Shown here: positions 34,627 to 43,097 of the stretch, piece by piece | How the letters are laid out: the number at the start of each line of letters is the position of its first letter | Numbering within the stretch: position 1 is the stretch's first letter | Assembly (NCBI GenBank): GCA_023403845.1 | Contig: JAEYDL010000018.1 | Coordinates: 186,001 to 250,000, forward strand | DNA length: 64,000 nucleotides | Source: Pseudomonadota bacterium | GTDB taxonomy: Bacteria; Desulfobacterota; Desulfovibrionia; Desulfovibrionales; Desulfovibrionaceae | Direction: 5' to 3' | Notes under the pieces: generated by a model | The model's input: the letters and a program-made list of their open reading frames with translations, nothing else | The model's database searches: none | What the model was told of the DNA's origin: nothing | Made by a program: the position numbers and the translations under genes

Positions 34627-36150
34627 TCATCTTCCTACTGTCCCAACCACATTTTCTGGCGTTCCTGTATACGGATCAAACTTTCCTGTTAATTCAGCAC
34701 TAGTAAGCCCCCCGAGATCATTCCAGTTCCCAATATGAAAGTTTAAATTCCTATCACTGGAATCAATATTTCCCGTTCCGTTGCTGGGAGTATAAGCGGT
34801 TCCATCTATCGTTACCTGCATTTCTGCATTAGTAATTCCTCCGCTAGCCAAATTCACAGAAAAACTGAAACTATCTGCCGAAAATGTCCCGGCATTACCT
34901 AGTAACTGCATTGTAAAATTAGTCAGCTTACAAGAAGCTTGTGTAAAATTTTTTCCATCAAGATCTGCCCATGTATATGCTTTGATCCCCGCATCCCAGT
35001 CGATATCGCTGAGAGCGCCGGTCGAAGAATCGAAACTGCCCGTCAGGGACGGATTCAACGTCACCCCGTCGAACGCACCGGAAGTTCCGGCAAACGCATT
35101 CCCTGAAGCTGCAAATCCCATATCGGAACCGATCATGCCGCCTAATCCGTTTGCACTAAACAGCAAAGTGCCACCAGCCTGCTCGATATCAATTTTTCCC
35201 CCAGTAACCTGTCCGCTGCCCAGGTTCACGGAAAAGGAATAGGAACCTTCGACGTTCATCGGGGAAGATCCCGTTCGCAACGGGAAAAAGTTGACCTCGC
35301 GCGTCCCGAAGTCTCCACTGAATGTTCCTGAAATGTCCGCAGGCGTATAGACGAAGGGCAAGTCTTCCGGAAGATCTCCGGAAACGCTTGCCATCAGGTC
35401 CTTCAGATCAACTCCGGGGAGGGGAGCGTCGTCCTGTTCAAGATGCAGCGCACCGGAACCGGGGATGCCGACATACGATCCCGGCAGAGCCGCGGCCGTG
35501 ACGGAAATGGCATCATCGTTCCGGCGCATGGCCTGCGTGGCCGTCGCCCGTTCGTCATCGGTCGCGGGACGCAGGACGTTGCCGGCGGGTCCCACATCCA
35601 CGGCCATGCCCGATGCGGCGAGAGACGTCCGCTCTCCCGTGGCGTTATTGATGACCAGAATATCCCGGGTAGTTATTCTATTGGCCACAACCGTCGTTGT
35701 ATCGCCGCTGACGATGATGGAGCAGTCCGTGCCCCGGATGCCGATGGTGGCCTGCGGTGTGGTTATCCTGAAGCCTTCGGGATTTTTCCTCACAATGGCT
35801 CCAGTGACGATCCGGGCGACCCCGCCGGTCATGCGCATGGCAAAGGAGGCATCCCCGGTCTCGTCGTAAACGAACTCATCCAGTCGGAGAAAGGTATCGG
35901 GAGCCGCCGAAATCGTGGAATCGTCCCCAAGCAGAATCTGCACCCGCCCCGTGGAATCCGTCAGCACCGCATCCGTCACGAACAGGGGCATCCTGAGTTC
36001 GGCGGGCAGGCGGGCCTCCCCTCGCTCGACCCATGCCTGCGGCGACAGGCCGATTATCCTGCCCGCCTCATTTTCCTGAGCGGCATCGGCCACGGCGGCC
36101 AGCATTCCCATCATCAGCAGGACAAGTCCCTGCATCAGCCTCATCTTCAT
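34627..36150 (-). CDS. secreted FecR-domain protein with C-terminal beta-repeat region
   Basis: The 507-residue protein has a type I signal peptide (MQGLVLLMMGMLAAVADAA, no lipobox). A FecR domain covers about 55-170 (GDDSTISAAPDTFLRLDEF, then FRITTPQATIGIRGTD). After a linker come beta-rich modules repeating SYSFSVNLGSGQVTGGKI and SFSFSVNLASGGITNAEM, which resemble the barrel repeats of TbpB-like Slam cargo. The last 120 codons are markedly more AT-rich than the rest. It starts 36 bp after the HD-GYP gene and is followed by the Slam-like exporter. I infer that it is exported to the surface or medium by that neighbour; what it binds is unknown. The ATG has GGGGAAG upstream. Confidence 0.8.
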   Translation of the reverse strand: MKMRLMQGLVLLMMGMLAAVADAAQENEAGRIIGLSPQAWVERGEARLPAELRMPLFVTDAVLTDSTGRVQILLGDDSTISAAPDTFLRLDEFVYDETGDASFAMRMTGGVARIVTGAIVRKNPEGFRITTPQATIGIRGTDCSIIVSGDTTTVVANRITTRDILVINNATGERTSLAASGMAVDVGPAGNVLRPATDDERATATQAMRRNDDAISVTAAALPGSYVGIPGSGALHLEQDDAPLPGVDLKDLMASVSGDLPEDLPFVYTPADISGTFSGDFGTREVNFFPLRTGSSPMNVEGSYSFSVNLGSGQVTGGKIDIEQAGGTLLFSANGLGGMIGSDMGFAASGNAFAGTSGAFDGVTLNPSLTGSFDSSTGALSDIDWDAGIKAYTWADLDGKNFTQASCKLTNFTMQLLGNAGTFSADSFSFSVNLASGGITNAEMQVTIDGTAYTPSNGTGNIDSSDRNLNFHIGNWNDLGGLTSAELTGKFDPYTGTPENVVGTVGR

Positions 36151-36186
36151 GCTTCCCCCCCATACGTCTCACATCAGAAAAACTGT

Positions 36187-37365
36187 TCAGACGGCATCCC
36201 GATAGATTCCAAAAATGCGCCGCACAAGCTCATCGACGTCCATAAAAGCCTGAACCACCTCGGGGTCAAAATGCGTTCCAGCCTCCTCGCCGATGACGGT
36301 CATCGCCCTTTCCCACGGCCACGCCGCCTTGTAGCAGCGAGAGGACACCAGCGCGTCGAAGACGTCGGCCACGGCGGTGATCCGGGCGGCCAGCGGAATT
36401 GCTTCCCCGGCAAGCAAGGGTACCTCGGCGGAACCCGTATAGCCGCCGCCATCCCATCTCTGGTGGTGGTGCAGCGTGATGTCCCGGGCCATGCCGCCAA
36501 GATCGGGGCCTCCGCGTTCGAATATCCGAGCGCCCTCGATGCAGTGGGTCTTCATGATTTCGAATTCATCCGGCGTAAGTTTTCCCGGTTTTTTCAAAAT
36601 CTCCTGCGGGATTGCGATCTTGCCGATGTCATGAACCATGGCGGCCAGACGCAGCCTGGCTCTGAAGGCCCGCCGCTCGTCCAGAGGAACTCCATGCATT
36701 TCCGCCCAGCGCTGGTAAATCTCGGCGGCAATGGCCCCGACCCGCTCAGCATGGGGCGCAGTTTCACGAGGATCGCTGAACCCGGCCATCTTCTGAAGAC
36801 GAAGCAGCATCTCTCTGGCAAGAAAACCGCGCTCAAGAGCGGCCACGGCCTGCACGCCGAGCAGAACCAGCCAGTTTTCCATGTCGTCCGTAAAGGGTCT
36901 GGGGCCGCCAGGTCCCATGCTGTTGATGAGCTGCACCACGCCGAGCAGATTGTTGCCGCGTCCCATCAGGGGCATGGCCAGAACGGATACGGTACGATAC
37001 CCCGTGGTCCGGTCGAAGGAATCGTTGAATTCGAAAGGGGCATCCGGCGGAAGCCGCCGGACGTCGTCCACGCGGATAACCTGCCCCGTAACGGCGCAGC
37101 AGCCGGCTATGGACTGTGAGGAAAGAGGCAGCCTCGCTTCCGCATAGGCGTATTTATGCGCGGTTTCCACAGGAAACAGCGTGTCGTTGTGCGTGTAGGC
37201 AAACACCAGTTCGCCGCCTTCGACCAGAAAGATGGTTCCGGCGTCGGCGCACGTTTCCGCCCGCATCTCCAGCAAGATGCGGTTCAGAATATCCCCCGTG
37301 TCGTCAAAGCGGGACAACTCCCTGGTGACCCTGACAAGCCAGTCCATGCGATGCTGATCCGTCAT
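36187..37365 (-). CDS. GAF plus HD-GYP-like phosphohydrolase
   Basis: The 392-residue cytoplasmic protein joins a GAF sensor (about 15-175) to an HD-GYP-type domain (about 195-390). The metal ligand pair is His245-Asp246 (HDIGKIAIP) and the later HHHQRWDGGGY block is present, but the signature GYP is GYT (308-310). HD-GYP enzymes hydrolyse cyclic di-GMP or related dinucleotides; whether this variant does so is open. It overlaps the upstream metallo-beta-lactamase gene by 4 bp. No transmembrane segment is visible. Confidence 0.88.
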   Translation of the reverse strand: MTDQHRMDWLVRVTRELSRFDDTGDILNRILLEMRAETCADAGTIFLVEGGELVFAYTHNDTLFPVETAHKYAYAEARLPLSSQSIAGCCAVTGQVIRVDDVRRLPPDAPFEFNDSFDRTTGYRTVSVLAMPLMGRGNNLLGVVQLINSMGPGGPRPFTDDMENWLVLLGVQAVAALERGFLAREMLLRLQKMAGFSDPRETAPHAERVGAIAAEIYQRWAEMHGVPLDERRAFRARLRLAAMVHDIGKIAIPQEILKKPGKLTPDEFEIMKTHCIEGARIFERGGPDLGGMARDITLHHHQRWDGGGYTGSAEVPLLAGEAIPLAARITAVADVFDALVSSRCYKAAWPWERAMTVIGEEAGTHFDPEVVQAFMDVDELVRRIFGIYRDAV

Positions 37366-38165
37366 TCCCCTTCCCTCAATTCCATTCCCTCATACGCCAT
37401 GAAAACACTTAAGAAAAGGGGCAATCTTTCTTTTCTGAGCATGTGTTCACGCATATCGAGCATTGTATCGTCGGCATCCGGATCATGGTGCGTGACGACG
37501 AGCCGCCGCACGCCGGCGACGCCGGCAGCCGGCAGCCAGGCCTCCGCAGCGCTGTGTCCCCAGCCGGAACGGACCGCGGCCTGTTCGCGCGTGTACTGTC
37601 CATCCACCACGGCGACGCCGGCTCCTTCAAACAGGCGTTCGGCGATCCCTGTTCCGGTTTCCCCCAGCTCGCAATCGCCGCTCAGGGCGATGATCCGTCC
37701 GTCTTCATGCAGCCGCAGCCCCACTCCGCCGCCGGGATGAGGAACGGCCAGAGTCTCGCAGGTCATGCTCCCGACGACAAGACTGTCCCCTGCCCTGTAT
37801 TCCCTCACGCAGACATGCGAGGGCAGATCCTGCACGCGTACAGGAAACATACGCCCGTCCATGAGCCGATCCAGCAGATCCCCTCCCCCCTCCGGAACGA
37901 GAAGCTCTATTTTCATATTCCGACGATACAGAGGAGCCCAGAACGGCAGGCCCTGAACATGGTCCCAGTGCAGATGCGAAATCAGGATCCGGCAGGAATC
38001 GACGCCGCCGAGATTCAGACCACGCAACCCCGTGCCGCCGTCGACTATCAGCAGCTCTCCGGATGCGGAACGGACTTCGAGGCACGTGGTGTTGCCCCCA
38101 TACCGGACGACCCCGGGCGAAGACACGGGAATCGACCCCCTTACTCCATGAAAAAGCAGCCTCAT
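37362..38165 (-). CDS. metallo-beta-lactamase-fold hydrolase
   Basis: The 267-residue protein has the zinc motif SHLHWDHVQG (HxHxDH), an upstream IVDGGTG block, a later SGDCELG providing the bridging Asp, and a C-terminal VTHHDP. It resembles cyclic-nucleotide phosphodiesterase or RNase Z-like members that sit beside signalling proteins. Placed 13 bp after a CHASE2 nucleotide cyclase gene and overlapping an HD-GYP gene, it may hydrolyse the cyclic nucleotide made by its neighbour; this is inference. GGGAGCG precedes the ATG. Confidence 0.85.
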   Translation of the reverse strand: MRLLFHGVRGSIPVSSPGVVRYGGNTTCLEVRSASGELLIVDGGTGLRGLNLGGVDSCRILISHLHWDHVQGLPFWAPLYRRNMKIELLVPEGGGDLLDRLMDGRMFPVRVQDLPSHVCVREYRAGDSLVVGSMTCETLAVPHPGGGVGLRLHEDGRIIALSGDCELGETGTGIAERLFEGAGVAVVDGQYTREQAAVRSGWGHSAAEAWLPAAGVAGVRRLVVTHHDPDADDTMLDMREHMLRKERLPLFLSVFMAYEGMELREGE

Positions 38166-38178
38166 GACTCGCTCCCGT

Positions 38179-40380
38179 TCATTTGTACGTCAGCTCCCAG
38201 TCGCCGTTCCAGTCCCGCGGGTCGGTCTTTCTCAGGCCGGCGCAAAAAGCCGCGTATTCCCCGTAAAGCAGCATGAAGGGGCAAGCGTCGGCCAGGGCCA
38301 GAAACGCCTCTTCCGCCCGTTCCAGTTCACCGGCATCGCCTCTGGCCAGCGCGGCGTCATGAAGGGCCAGCGCCTCCGCGTACTGATCCAGTTCACGTTT
38401 TCGGGCCAGCGCCTCTTCCGGACGCAACGCCGTGAAGACAGTCTCCGCTCTTTGCCGTCCCTTGACCCGCACGCTGGCCAGACGGATCGTCACGAAACCG
38501 CTGCCGCAACGCAGCGCCGTTTCTCTGCTCATAACCAGATCCACGCCGAAACGCGGGCACAGACTCTCCAGCCTTGAGGCCAGATTGACCGTATCGCCGA
38601 GCGCCGTGTAGCTGGTCAGCACGGAACTGCCCATGTTTCCCACATAGGCCGCCCCCGTGTGCAGTCCGGCCCCCATGCGCAGACTGAAACCGAAATCGCG
38701 CTCCAGTTCCCTGTTCAGTCTGGCCAGCCGCTCCTTCATGGCAAAGAAGGTTTCCACAGCCCGGCGGGGATGCTCCGGAACGTCCAGCGGGGCATTCCAG
38801 AACGCCATGAGCGCATCGCCGATGAACTTGTCCAGCGTTCCCCCGGAATTGCGCACCAGCATCGTCATGGGCGTAAAATAATGGTTGAGCAGCGAAACGA
38901 CCTGATCGGGGTAGAGCCTTTCGGACAGGGCCGTAAAGCCGCGCAGATCCGTGAACATGACGGTCAGCTCCCGCTCTTCGCCGCGCAGCACGGCATTGCC
39001 CCTGTCCACGATGCGGGAGACCACCTCGGGCGATACATACCGGCTGAATACGCCGCGAAGCCGTTTCTTGTCCCGCTCGGCCCGCCAGAAGCGCAGCCCC
39101 GTCAGCCCCACGCCCTCCACAGCAACGGTCAGCATGCCCCAGAGCGGCGTGACGAACACCCCGCCGGAAAAGAGTTTCCCCGCCCCCCAGAACAGACCGG
39201 CCAGCAGAAGGCAGCCGCCCGCCAGCGCGGACAGGGGGCGCGCACGTCCGAACAAAAAGCTTCCCGCGCATCCCAGCAGCACGATCAGCACGGCCTGAAG
39301 CCCCGTATTCCACGGCGGCACGACAAGAGAACGCCCCTGCAGCAGCGCATCCACCACCGTGGCATGCACCTCGACTCCCGGCATGGCCCTGTCCGTCGGC
39401 GTATGCCGCAAATCCTCAAGCCCCGTCGCGGACGCGCCCACGAACACCATCCTCCCGCGCACCTCTTCGGGATTGAAACGCCCGTCCAGAACATCCCCGG
39501 CCCGGAGATAGGGAAACGAATGCGCAGGTCCGCGGAAAGGAACGGGCATGACGGCATCAGGCCCCACAGGAAAAGCGATTCGCCCTGCTCCGATGCGTTC
39601 CAGACCGTCGGGTCCCGAGGTCAGACGCAGTGTTTTCGCTCCGATTGCGGTCATGAGCATGCGCAGACCAAGTCCGGCATACGGCGCATCGCCCACGCGC
39701 AAAAGCAACGGAACCCGCCGGACCGTACCGTCCGGATCCGGCCCCATGTTGAAGAATCCCACCGGCACGGAGGCCAGTTCGGGAACGGGAGCGAGCATGC
39801 CTGTTCCGGCCCCGACGCCATCCAGCGCGGGGAGAGCCCCCGGCCTGCGCCGTTCGACCACGGACACGGGAGAGGGAAGGCGTGTGGAAGCGACGCCGTC
39901 GAACCGCACATACCCCCCGAAGACGACGGGAAGCCCGGCTACGGAACGGGCGAGCAGAACATCATTGTCGAACAGGGCCTCGGGCACGCCCTGCAGATCG
40001 GCCCGCAAGCCGAAATCCTCGCGCAGCGAACGCAGCAGACGATCCGGGGAAGTCCGATCCGGCTCGGAGAGCACGATGTCCAGTCCGACCACGCTGGCCC
40101 CGGCCTGCACAAGACGTTCGACAAGCAGGGCAAGGCGATAACGGGGCCACGGCCACTGGCCGTGCTTCCTTAAGGACGGTTCGTCAATATCCACAATGAC
40201 TATCGGCGAGGGGGAGGAGGAAACGGCAAGACGGGGCAGATACAGGTCATACAGCAGAAGATCGAGCCGCAGCAGAAAGGAAGGCTGCATGACAAACAGC
40301 AGAAGAACCGCCCCGGTAAGCGCAGCGCCAAGCCCCAGACAGGGGAACAGAGATTTGAGGCGGGGCAGGACGGCGCTCAT
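38179..40380 (-). CDS. CHASE2 sensor adenylate/guanylate cyclase
   Basis: The 733-residue protein has an N-terminal helix (about 14-36) and a periplasmic CHASE2 domain (ending near 340, with PIVIVDIDEPSL and VFVGASATGLEDLRHTP). Three close membrane helices (about 345-420) lead to a class III cyclase domain (about 450-640). Both metal-binding aspartates are present (VMFTDLRGFT and DKFIGDALMAF). Adenylate versus guanylate specificity cannot be settled by eye. The ATG at 40380 follows GGGAGAA. It heads the operon that continues through the hydrolase, HD-GYP, FecR and Slam-like genes, so a cyclic nucleotide signal probably governs or accompanies the exported FecR protein. Confidence 0.92.
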   Translation of the reverse strand: MSAVLPRLKSLFPCLGLGAALTGAVLLLFVMQPSFLLRLDLLLYDLYLPRLAVSSSPSPIVIVDIDEPSLRKHGQWPWPRYRLALLVERLVQAGASVVGLDIVLSEPDRTSPDRLLRSLREDFGLRADLQGVPEALFDNDVLLARSVAGLPVVFGGYVRFDGVASTRLPSPVSVVERRRPGALPALDGVGAGTGMLAPVPELASVPVGFFNMGPDPDGTVRRVPLLLRVGDAPYAGLGLRMLMTAIGAKTLRLTSGPDGLERIGAGRIAFPVGPDAVMPVPFRGPAHSFPYLRAGDVLDGRFNPEEVRGRMVFVGASATGLEDLRHTPTDRAMPGVEVHATVVDALLQGRSLVVPPWNTGLQAVLIVLLGCAGSFLFGRARPLSALAGGCLLLAGLFWGAGKLFSGGVFVTPLWGMLTVAVEGVGLTGLRFWRAERDKKRLRGVFSRYVSPEVVSRIVDRGNAVLRGEERELTVMFTDLRGFTALSERLYPDQVVSLLNHYFTPMTMLVRNSGGTLDKFIGDALMAFWNAPLDVPEHPRRAVETFFAMKERLARLNRELERDFGFSLRMGAGLHTGAAYVGNMGSSVLTSYTALGDTVNLASRLESLCPRFGVDLVMSRETALRCGSGFVTIRLASVRVKGRQRAETVFTALRPEEALARKRELDQYAEALALHDAALARGDAGELERAEEAFLALADACPFMLLYGEYAAFCAGLRKTDPRDWNGDWELTYK

Positions 40381-40418
40381 GGGTTCTCCCAACCATGCGG
40401 GATGCGGTTAAAGACTTT

Positions 40419-40457
40419 CTTAAAAAAACACATAGCCGAAACGCTTCGGTACGGCTA
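40419..40457 (-). terminator. terminator after the CofD-like gene
   Basis: On the minus strand TAGCCG (40457-40452) pairs with CGGCTA (40438-40433), with further pairs inside, and is followed by a run of seven Ts (plus-strand As at 40422-40428). A second stem, GGAGAGG/CCTCTCC at 40471-40489, lies just before it. Confidence 0.75.
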
Positions 40458-40525
40458 CAACGGTCCTGCCGGAGAGGTTTCTCCTCTCCATGCGAAAGGG
40501 GACATGCCGCCCAGTCAGCGCACGG

Positions 40526-41650
40526 CTAAGGCCGCCGACCGGCCAGCAGCATCAGTTCACGGCAGACTCTGTCCGCGTCCAGATAGGGGGGCCGCACTAC
40601 CAGATCGGTCCGGCGCACCCGGATGCCGTGCTTCCGCAGCCAGAAGTCCGGAATGCCTCCAGGGTAGCGCCCGTCGTCGGAATCCACGAGCAGCCAGTTC
40701 AGGGCGCGCGCCGGCTCATCCTCCGCACCGGCAAGACGCAGCAGATAGGCCACCTGATCCTGAACGGACAGGCCGAACAGTTCCGGGTCATTGCCCAAAT
40801 TGGGAATGAACACCCTCGGACATGCGGCCGCGCGTACGGCTCTGCTCACCCCCTCTGGCAGCAGATTGGCCATGACCGAGGAAAAAAAACTCCCCACGGG
40901 ATAGCAGATCAGATCCGCGGACCGGATGACTTCTTCCAGACGGGGCCGAATTCCGACGCTGACCGGCCGGGGATCGTCCAGCGAGCCGCTCAGCCAGAGT
41001 CTTCGGATAGGCGAGGCAATGGCGGAAGCCGTCTTGCCTGTAAACCGGTGCTGCCCCACGATGACGTCCCCGTTTTCCAGCTCCACGCACAGATGCGCAC
41101 AGGCATTGACCACGGGCTTCACCACTCCCCTGGCGTGAACCAGCCGCGAAAACAGCGTGGCGACAGGCTCAAGCTGCCGGGCGTGTTCCATATACCCGGC
41201 GGTGAGCGCGAGATTGCCGATGCTGGCTCCGGCAAGATTCATGGTCTCGGGCATCATCTCGCAAAAGGCTGACAGATGCCGCACGGCGGTGTCGCGCAGG
41301 GGCCGGGGCACGGCGACGGCCAGAGGGTGAATTCCGGCGGCAAGCGAGGTCAGTTCCCGGCGCAGCTCGGCATCTCCGGCCTCCAAAGGCAGCCGATAGG
41401 CGAACAGGGCCGTTATCTCGGCATGTCCCGGCAGTCCCGAATCCGCCAGAGCGAGAATGCGCGCCCGGACATCGCCGACGGCGGGCATGCTGAAGACGCG
41501 CCGCAGCTCGGCGGAACTTCCCCCGGAATCAAAGGTGGTGATTACATGCACGGCGTTGCGCGTATGCCGGGTCAGGGCAGCGGCCACGGGAGCCAGCGCC
41601 GTGCCGCCGCTGAAAAAAAGAATGCGCGGTCCTTCAGAAAGAAAACGCAT
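40526..41650 (-). CDS. GAK-system CofD-like protein
   Basis: The 374-residue protein is a CofD/YvcK-fold enzyme: FFSGGTALAPVAAAL near the N-terminus, TTFDSGGSSAELRR, GDVRARILAL, NLAGASIGNLALTAGY and a YPVGSFFSSVMANLLP stretch. CofD transfers lactyl-phospho groups in F420 synthesis and YvcK proteins bind UDP-sugars, but this branch is the one named after the three-gene GAK system of deltaproteobacteria, whose function is not established. It follows the amidotransferase-like gene by 11 bp. The ATP-grasp partner expected of a GAK locus is not in the window. Confidence 0.82.
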   Translation of the reverse strand: MRFLSEGPRILFFSGGTALAPVAAALTRHTRNAVHVITTFDSGGSSAELRRVFSMPAVGDVRARILALADSGLPGHAEITALFAYRLPLEAGDAELRRELTSLAAGIHPLAVAVPRPLRDTAVRHLSAFCEMMPETMNLAGASIGNLALTAGYMEHARQLEPVATLFSRLVHARGVVKPVVNACAHLCVELENGDVIVGQHRFTGKTASAIASPIRRLWLSGSLDDPRPVSVGIRPRLEEVIRSADLICYPVGSFFSSVMANLLPEGVSRAVRAAACPRVFIPNLGNDPELFGLSVQDQVAYLLRLAGAEDEPARALNWLLVDSDDGRYPGGIPDFWLRKHGIRVRRTDLVVRPPYLDADRVCRELMLLAGRRP

Positions 41651-41661
41651 GGGAAGCTCGC

Positions 41662-42969
41662 TTACTCATCGCCTCCGGGACTCGACGTCCCGAGATTGAA
41701 AAACAACAGGGCGTCCGCGACATCCAGCAACGCCTTGTACAGCCCCCCGCCCTGCATGGCCGAACCGAACAGGGCCGTCCGCTGTCCGTCCAGCACGGAC
41801 CGGGGCACAGCCTCCGGCATGATCGTCGCCAGCCGCTGCCCAAGCAGCAGACTCTCCACACCCTGCCGGAACAGGGAGAAATCCTCGGCAAACCGGGTCC
41901 GCCGGGTCCGCCAGAATGCGTCTCCGGCTTCGGTCCGCTCCGTCCCGACCAGCACGCACAACGCCATAAGCAACGTATTCAGCCCCGCTCCGGGCACTCG
42001 CGCGCGCCAGCCTGTCAGCCATGGAGCACGCTTGAACAGCAAACCGTGGGCCAGTCCAAGCTCGATCAGTTTCCGCACTCCGTCCCGTGCTTCCAGCAGA
42101 ACAGGATCGGCCCAGTGCACGGGCATGTCGACAGGACTCCAGTCGGGGACGACATCCCCTCTCGGCGCGACGCCCGACAACAGATGCACGAGATGAGCGA
42201 ACCAGCGATTGGCGTCCGTCGAACCCGGCGTCTCCAGATGGCTGTAGCTCAGCGTATAGGAACCCTTTCCAAAGGAACCGTGCAGAACGCAGGGATGCCC
42301 CCCGAGGAATTCGGGGACCAGCGATACGCCGTGCAGCTCCTTCCACTGCTCCAGCACTTCGGGGGAAAGGCTCGACAGAGGCAGGTCGGCGACGCACAGA
42401 TCCGGCGGGCAGGTCCGGGGATCCCCCCCCGCATAGCGGGCAAGTACGGAGACGCCGTCGGCCTCTGGAGGTCTGTCCCCCGGAGCGGCGAAACGCCCCG
42501 GCCACCAGATGGGAATGTCCGCGCTTCCGCCGGCGAGGCTTTCGGGAACCAGAGGATGGCCGGCTGCGAGCCGGACCCGCACATGGCCGGAAACGAAGTG
42601 CTGGATCCATTCGGAGATCTCCGCCCTGTGCCACGGGCAAAGCCCCAGTCCGGTGCCGGTCTCTGCCGTACGCACGGGATTGCCACCGTCGGAAAGCCCC
42701 AGCCCGGCGCCGCCGCAAAAGCCGAGGTAACGGCCTCCGGACCGCACCCAGTCACGGACGGCGAGCCGCCCCGCTTCCCCCAGAGCCGCGGACTTGTGAC
42801 GGGCCGTCCCCCCGGGGACGATCAGGAGAGAAGTCTTGTCAGAAAGCGTTCCCTGGGCTATTTCTTGGGCTTTGACCAAACGGTATGGAAGTCCGAGAGC
42901 TTCGGCGGCCCGCCACACGAGCAGGCCCCAGAGCTGGGAGGCGTCCCAAAAGATGGCGATTCGAGTCAT
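41662..42969 (-). CDS. glutamine-amidotransferase-like protein (BPL_N domain)
   Basis: The 435-residue protein has at its N-terminus a class-I-amidotransferase-like fold as in the biotin-protein-ligase N-terminal domain: IAIFWDASQLWG, LLIVPGGTARH, then YLGFCGGAGLGLS carrying the would-be nucleophile Cys, and a later HGSFGKGSYTLSYSHLE with a candidate His and Glu. The C-terminal 170 residues are helical and unassigned. Catalysis is unproven. The ATG at 42969 follows GAAGGA. It is transcribed with the CofD-like gene and divergently from valS. The pairing suggests a shared pathway. Confidence 0.75.
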   Translation of the reverse strand: MTRIAIFWDASQLWGLLVWRAAEALGLPYRLVKAQEIAQGTLSDKTSLLIVPGGTARHKSAALGEAGRLAVRDWVRSGGRYLGFCGGAGLGLSDGGNPVRTAETGTGLGLCPWHRAEISEWIQHFVSGHVRVRLAAGHPLVPESLAGGSADIPIWWPGRFAAPGDRPPEADGVSVLARYAGGDPRTCPPDLCVADLPLSSLSPEVLEQWKELHGVSLVPEFLGGHPCVLHGSFGKGSYTLSYSHLETPGSTDANRWFAHLVHLLSGVAPRGDVVPDWSPVDMPVHWADPVLLEARDGVRKLIELGLAHGLLFKRAPWLTGWRARVPGAGLNTLLMALCVLVGTERTEAGDAFWRTRRTRFAEDFSLFRQGVESLLLGQRLATIMPEAVPRSVLDGQRTALFGSAMQGGGLYKALLDVADALLFFNLGTSSPGGDE

Positions 42970-43097
42970 GGTTCCTTCTGCATAGAACAACCGGACGCCG
43001 ATGACAACAAGAGAAATCCGCAAGACGCCGATCGTGACGTTCCGATGCGCGCAATCAGGGGCGACCGCGCGGAAATCATTCCACTGGAGCACTTTTC

